64,000 nt of DNA, taken from positions 3,844,001-3,908,000 of the forward strand of contig WOAB01000568.1 of NCBI GenBank assembly GCA_027886185.1, written 5' to 3'. Position numbers and translations under genes: made by a program. How positions within the stretch are numbered: position 1 is the first letter of the stretch; each line of letters opens with the position of its first letter. Positions 63,801-64,000 of this stretch are shown here, in pieces. The notes beneath the pieces were generated by a model. The model was given only the letters and a program-made list of their open reading frames with translations. It had not been told where the DNA came from and did no database searches. The DNA comes from Rheum nobile (Eukaryota > Streptophyta > Magnoliopsida > Caryophyllales > Polygonaceae).

Positions 63801-64000
63801 ATTGTGAGTCTCTTGATGAGATAAAGATGGTTCTGGAGGTGGACAACTCTCGTCCAACACTCCAAGTGAGAAGGATGGTATCTCTTCTGGTGTTTTCCAC
63901 TCAGATGGTGTGTTCCATCCTGGCAACGGTTGATGAGGTGTTGCCCAACCAGAAAAGGTATGTTGTGGGGTGCTCCAATCATTGAGCGAAATAATGTTCA
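60877..64000 (-). pseudogene. MULE transposase fused to an OTU-type cysteine protease
   Basis: Read leftward: ETFKWARETAMCHNFCIIK, then CGCPFMLRLKEGPEG and GTHNHVIKENLFGHA (FAR1-type zinc/DNA-binding, ~63380-63660). Core: LLDSTYATN (first Asp, ~63030), intron 62942-63022, FLEFVGITSVW, SLVTDREKALMNALENLFP (second Asp, ~62770), CRRHVRKNI, IQGYEAKLKKIQQDW (probable Glu). Intron 62343-62434, TNRVEGAHSSLK, and a SWIM finger (CRCQMRVRDGLPCVH, ~62030-62085). The C-terminal part is KGRPQGALNNPTKR, then an OTU domain with CDGNCGYRS (Cys codon in 61491-61502), WLDLPDMGCLVATAFNCVFV, EEHFIT (catalytic His), intron 61033-61113, and a basic end (PKGRGKKK, stop 60877). I see a handful of stops (near 63677, 62104, 61973) and a shift in OTU. 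Confidence 0.87.

Larger units (their letters stand above)
57650..64000. mobile_element. Large Mutator-like element (MULE), left part, right end outside window
   Basis: It contains a subterminal repeat zone (57715-58012), a plus-strand plant-mobile-domain gene (58060-60479) and a convergent minus-strand transposase-OTU gene (60877 to beyond 64000). The left boundary is uncertain, because the partner inverted repeat lies beyond the window and the 9-bp duplication cannot be tested. Assigning both genes to one element rests on their convergent arrangement, similar state of decay and the lack of intervening element ends. Confidence 0.65.

Overview
This is repeat-rich nuclear DNA of a flowering plant, probably a eudicot. 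I infer this from the repeats: Ty3/gypsy elements of the Tat and chromovirus lineages, L1-type LINEs, CACTA, hAT, Harbinger and Mutator elements, and a fragment of a plant-type PP6 phosphatase gene. I see no intact host gene, rRNA, tRNA, CRISPR array or bacterial-style operon. Nearly all 64 kb is nested transposable elements, and many insertions can be read to the base from their target-site duplications (TSDs).

Region 1 (1-22.5 kb) is a plus-strand LINE split by three LTR elements. These are the 3' end of a Tat-lineage element (1-1261), a chromovirus-like gag-only element (1322-7551, TSD AGACA), and a second minus-strand gag-only element (15722-21437). A later ~6.07 kb tandem duplication (units ~1620-7690 and ~7690-13753, 3-bp microhomology at the junction) copied most of the first gag element plus flanking LINE sequence. 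Both gag element families lack reverse transcriptase, RNase H and much of integrase.

Region 2 (22.5-56.2 kb) is a minus-strand LINE that was invaded repeatedly. It holds a 3.3 kb solo LTR (25511-28829, TSD ATTAA, itself carrying a foldback MITE), Tat element I (30574-40252, TSD CCTTT, carrying a hAT MITE) and Tat element II (41014-55620, minus strand, TSD AGTAG). Element II contains a 2.2 kb solo LTR (42650-44814, TSD CATGT) and a non-autonomous CACTA transposon (44997-48159, TSD CTG). The CACTA element carries the first four exons, introns included, of a PP6-type Ser/Thr phosphatase gene. All three Tat elements carry an antisense gene near the 3' LTR, spliced in I and II.

Region 3 (56.4-64 kb) has a 0.94 kb hAT-like element, then the left part of a large Mutator-like element that runs off the window. 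Its minus-strand transposase joins a FAR1-type DNA-binding region, a MULE transposase core, a SWIM finger and an OTU-type cysteine protease. It converges with a plus-strand plant mobile domain (PMD) gene. Both are spliced and lightly decayed.
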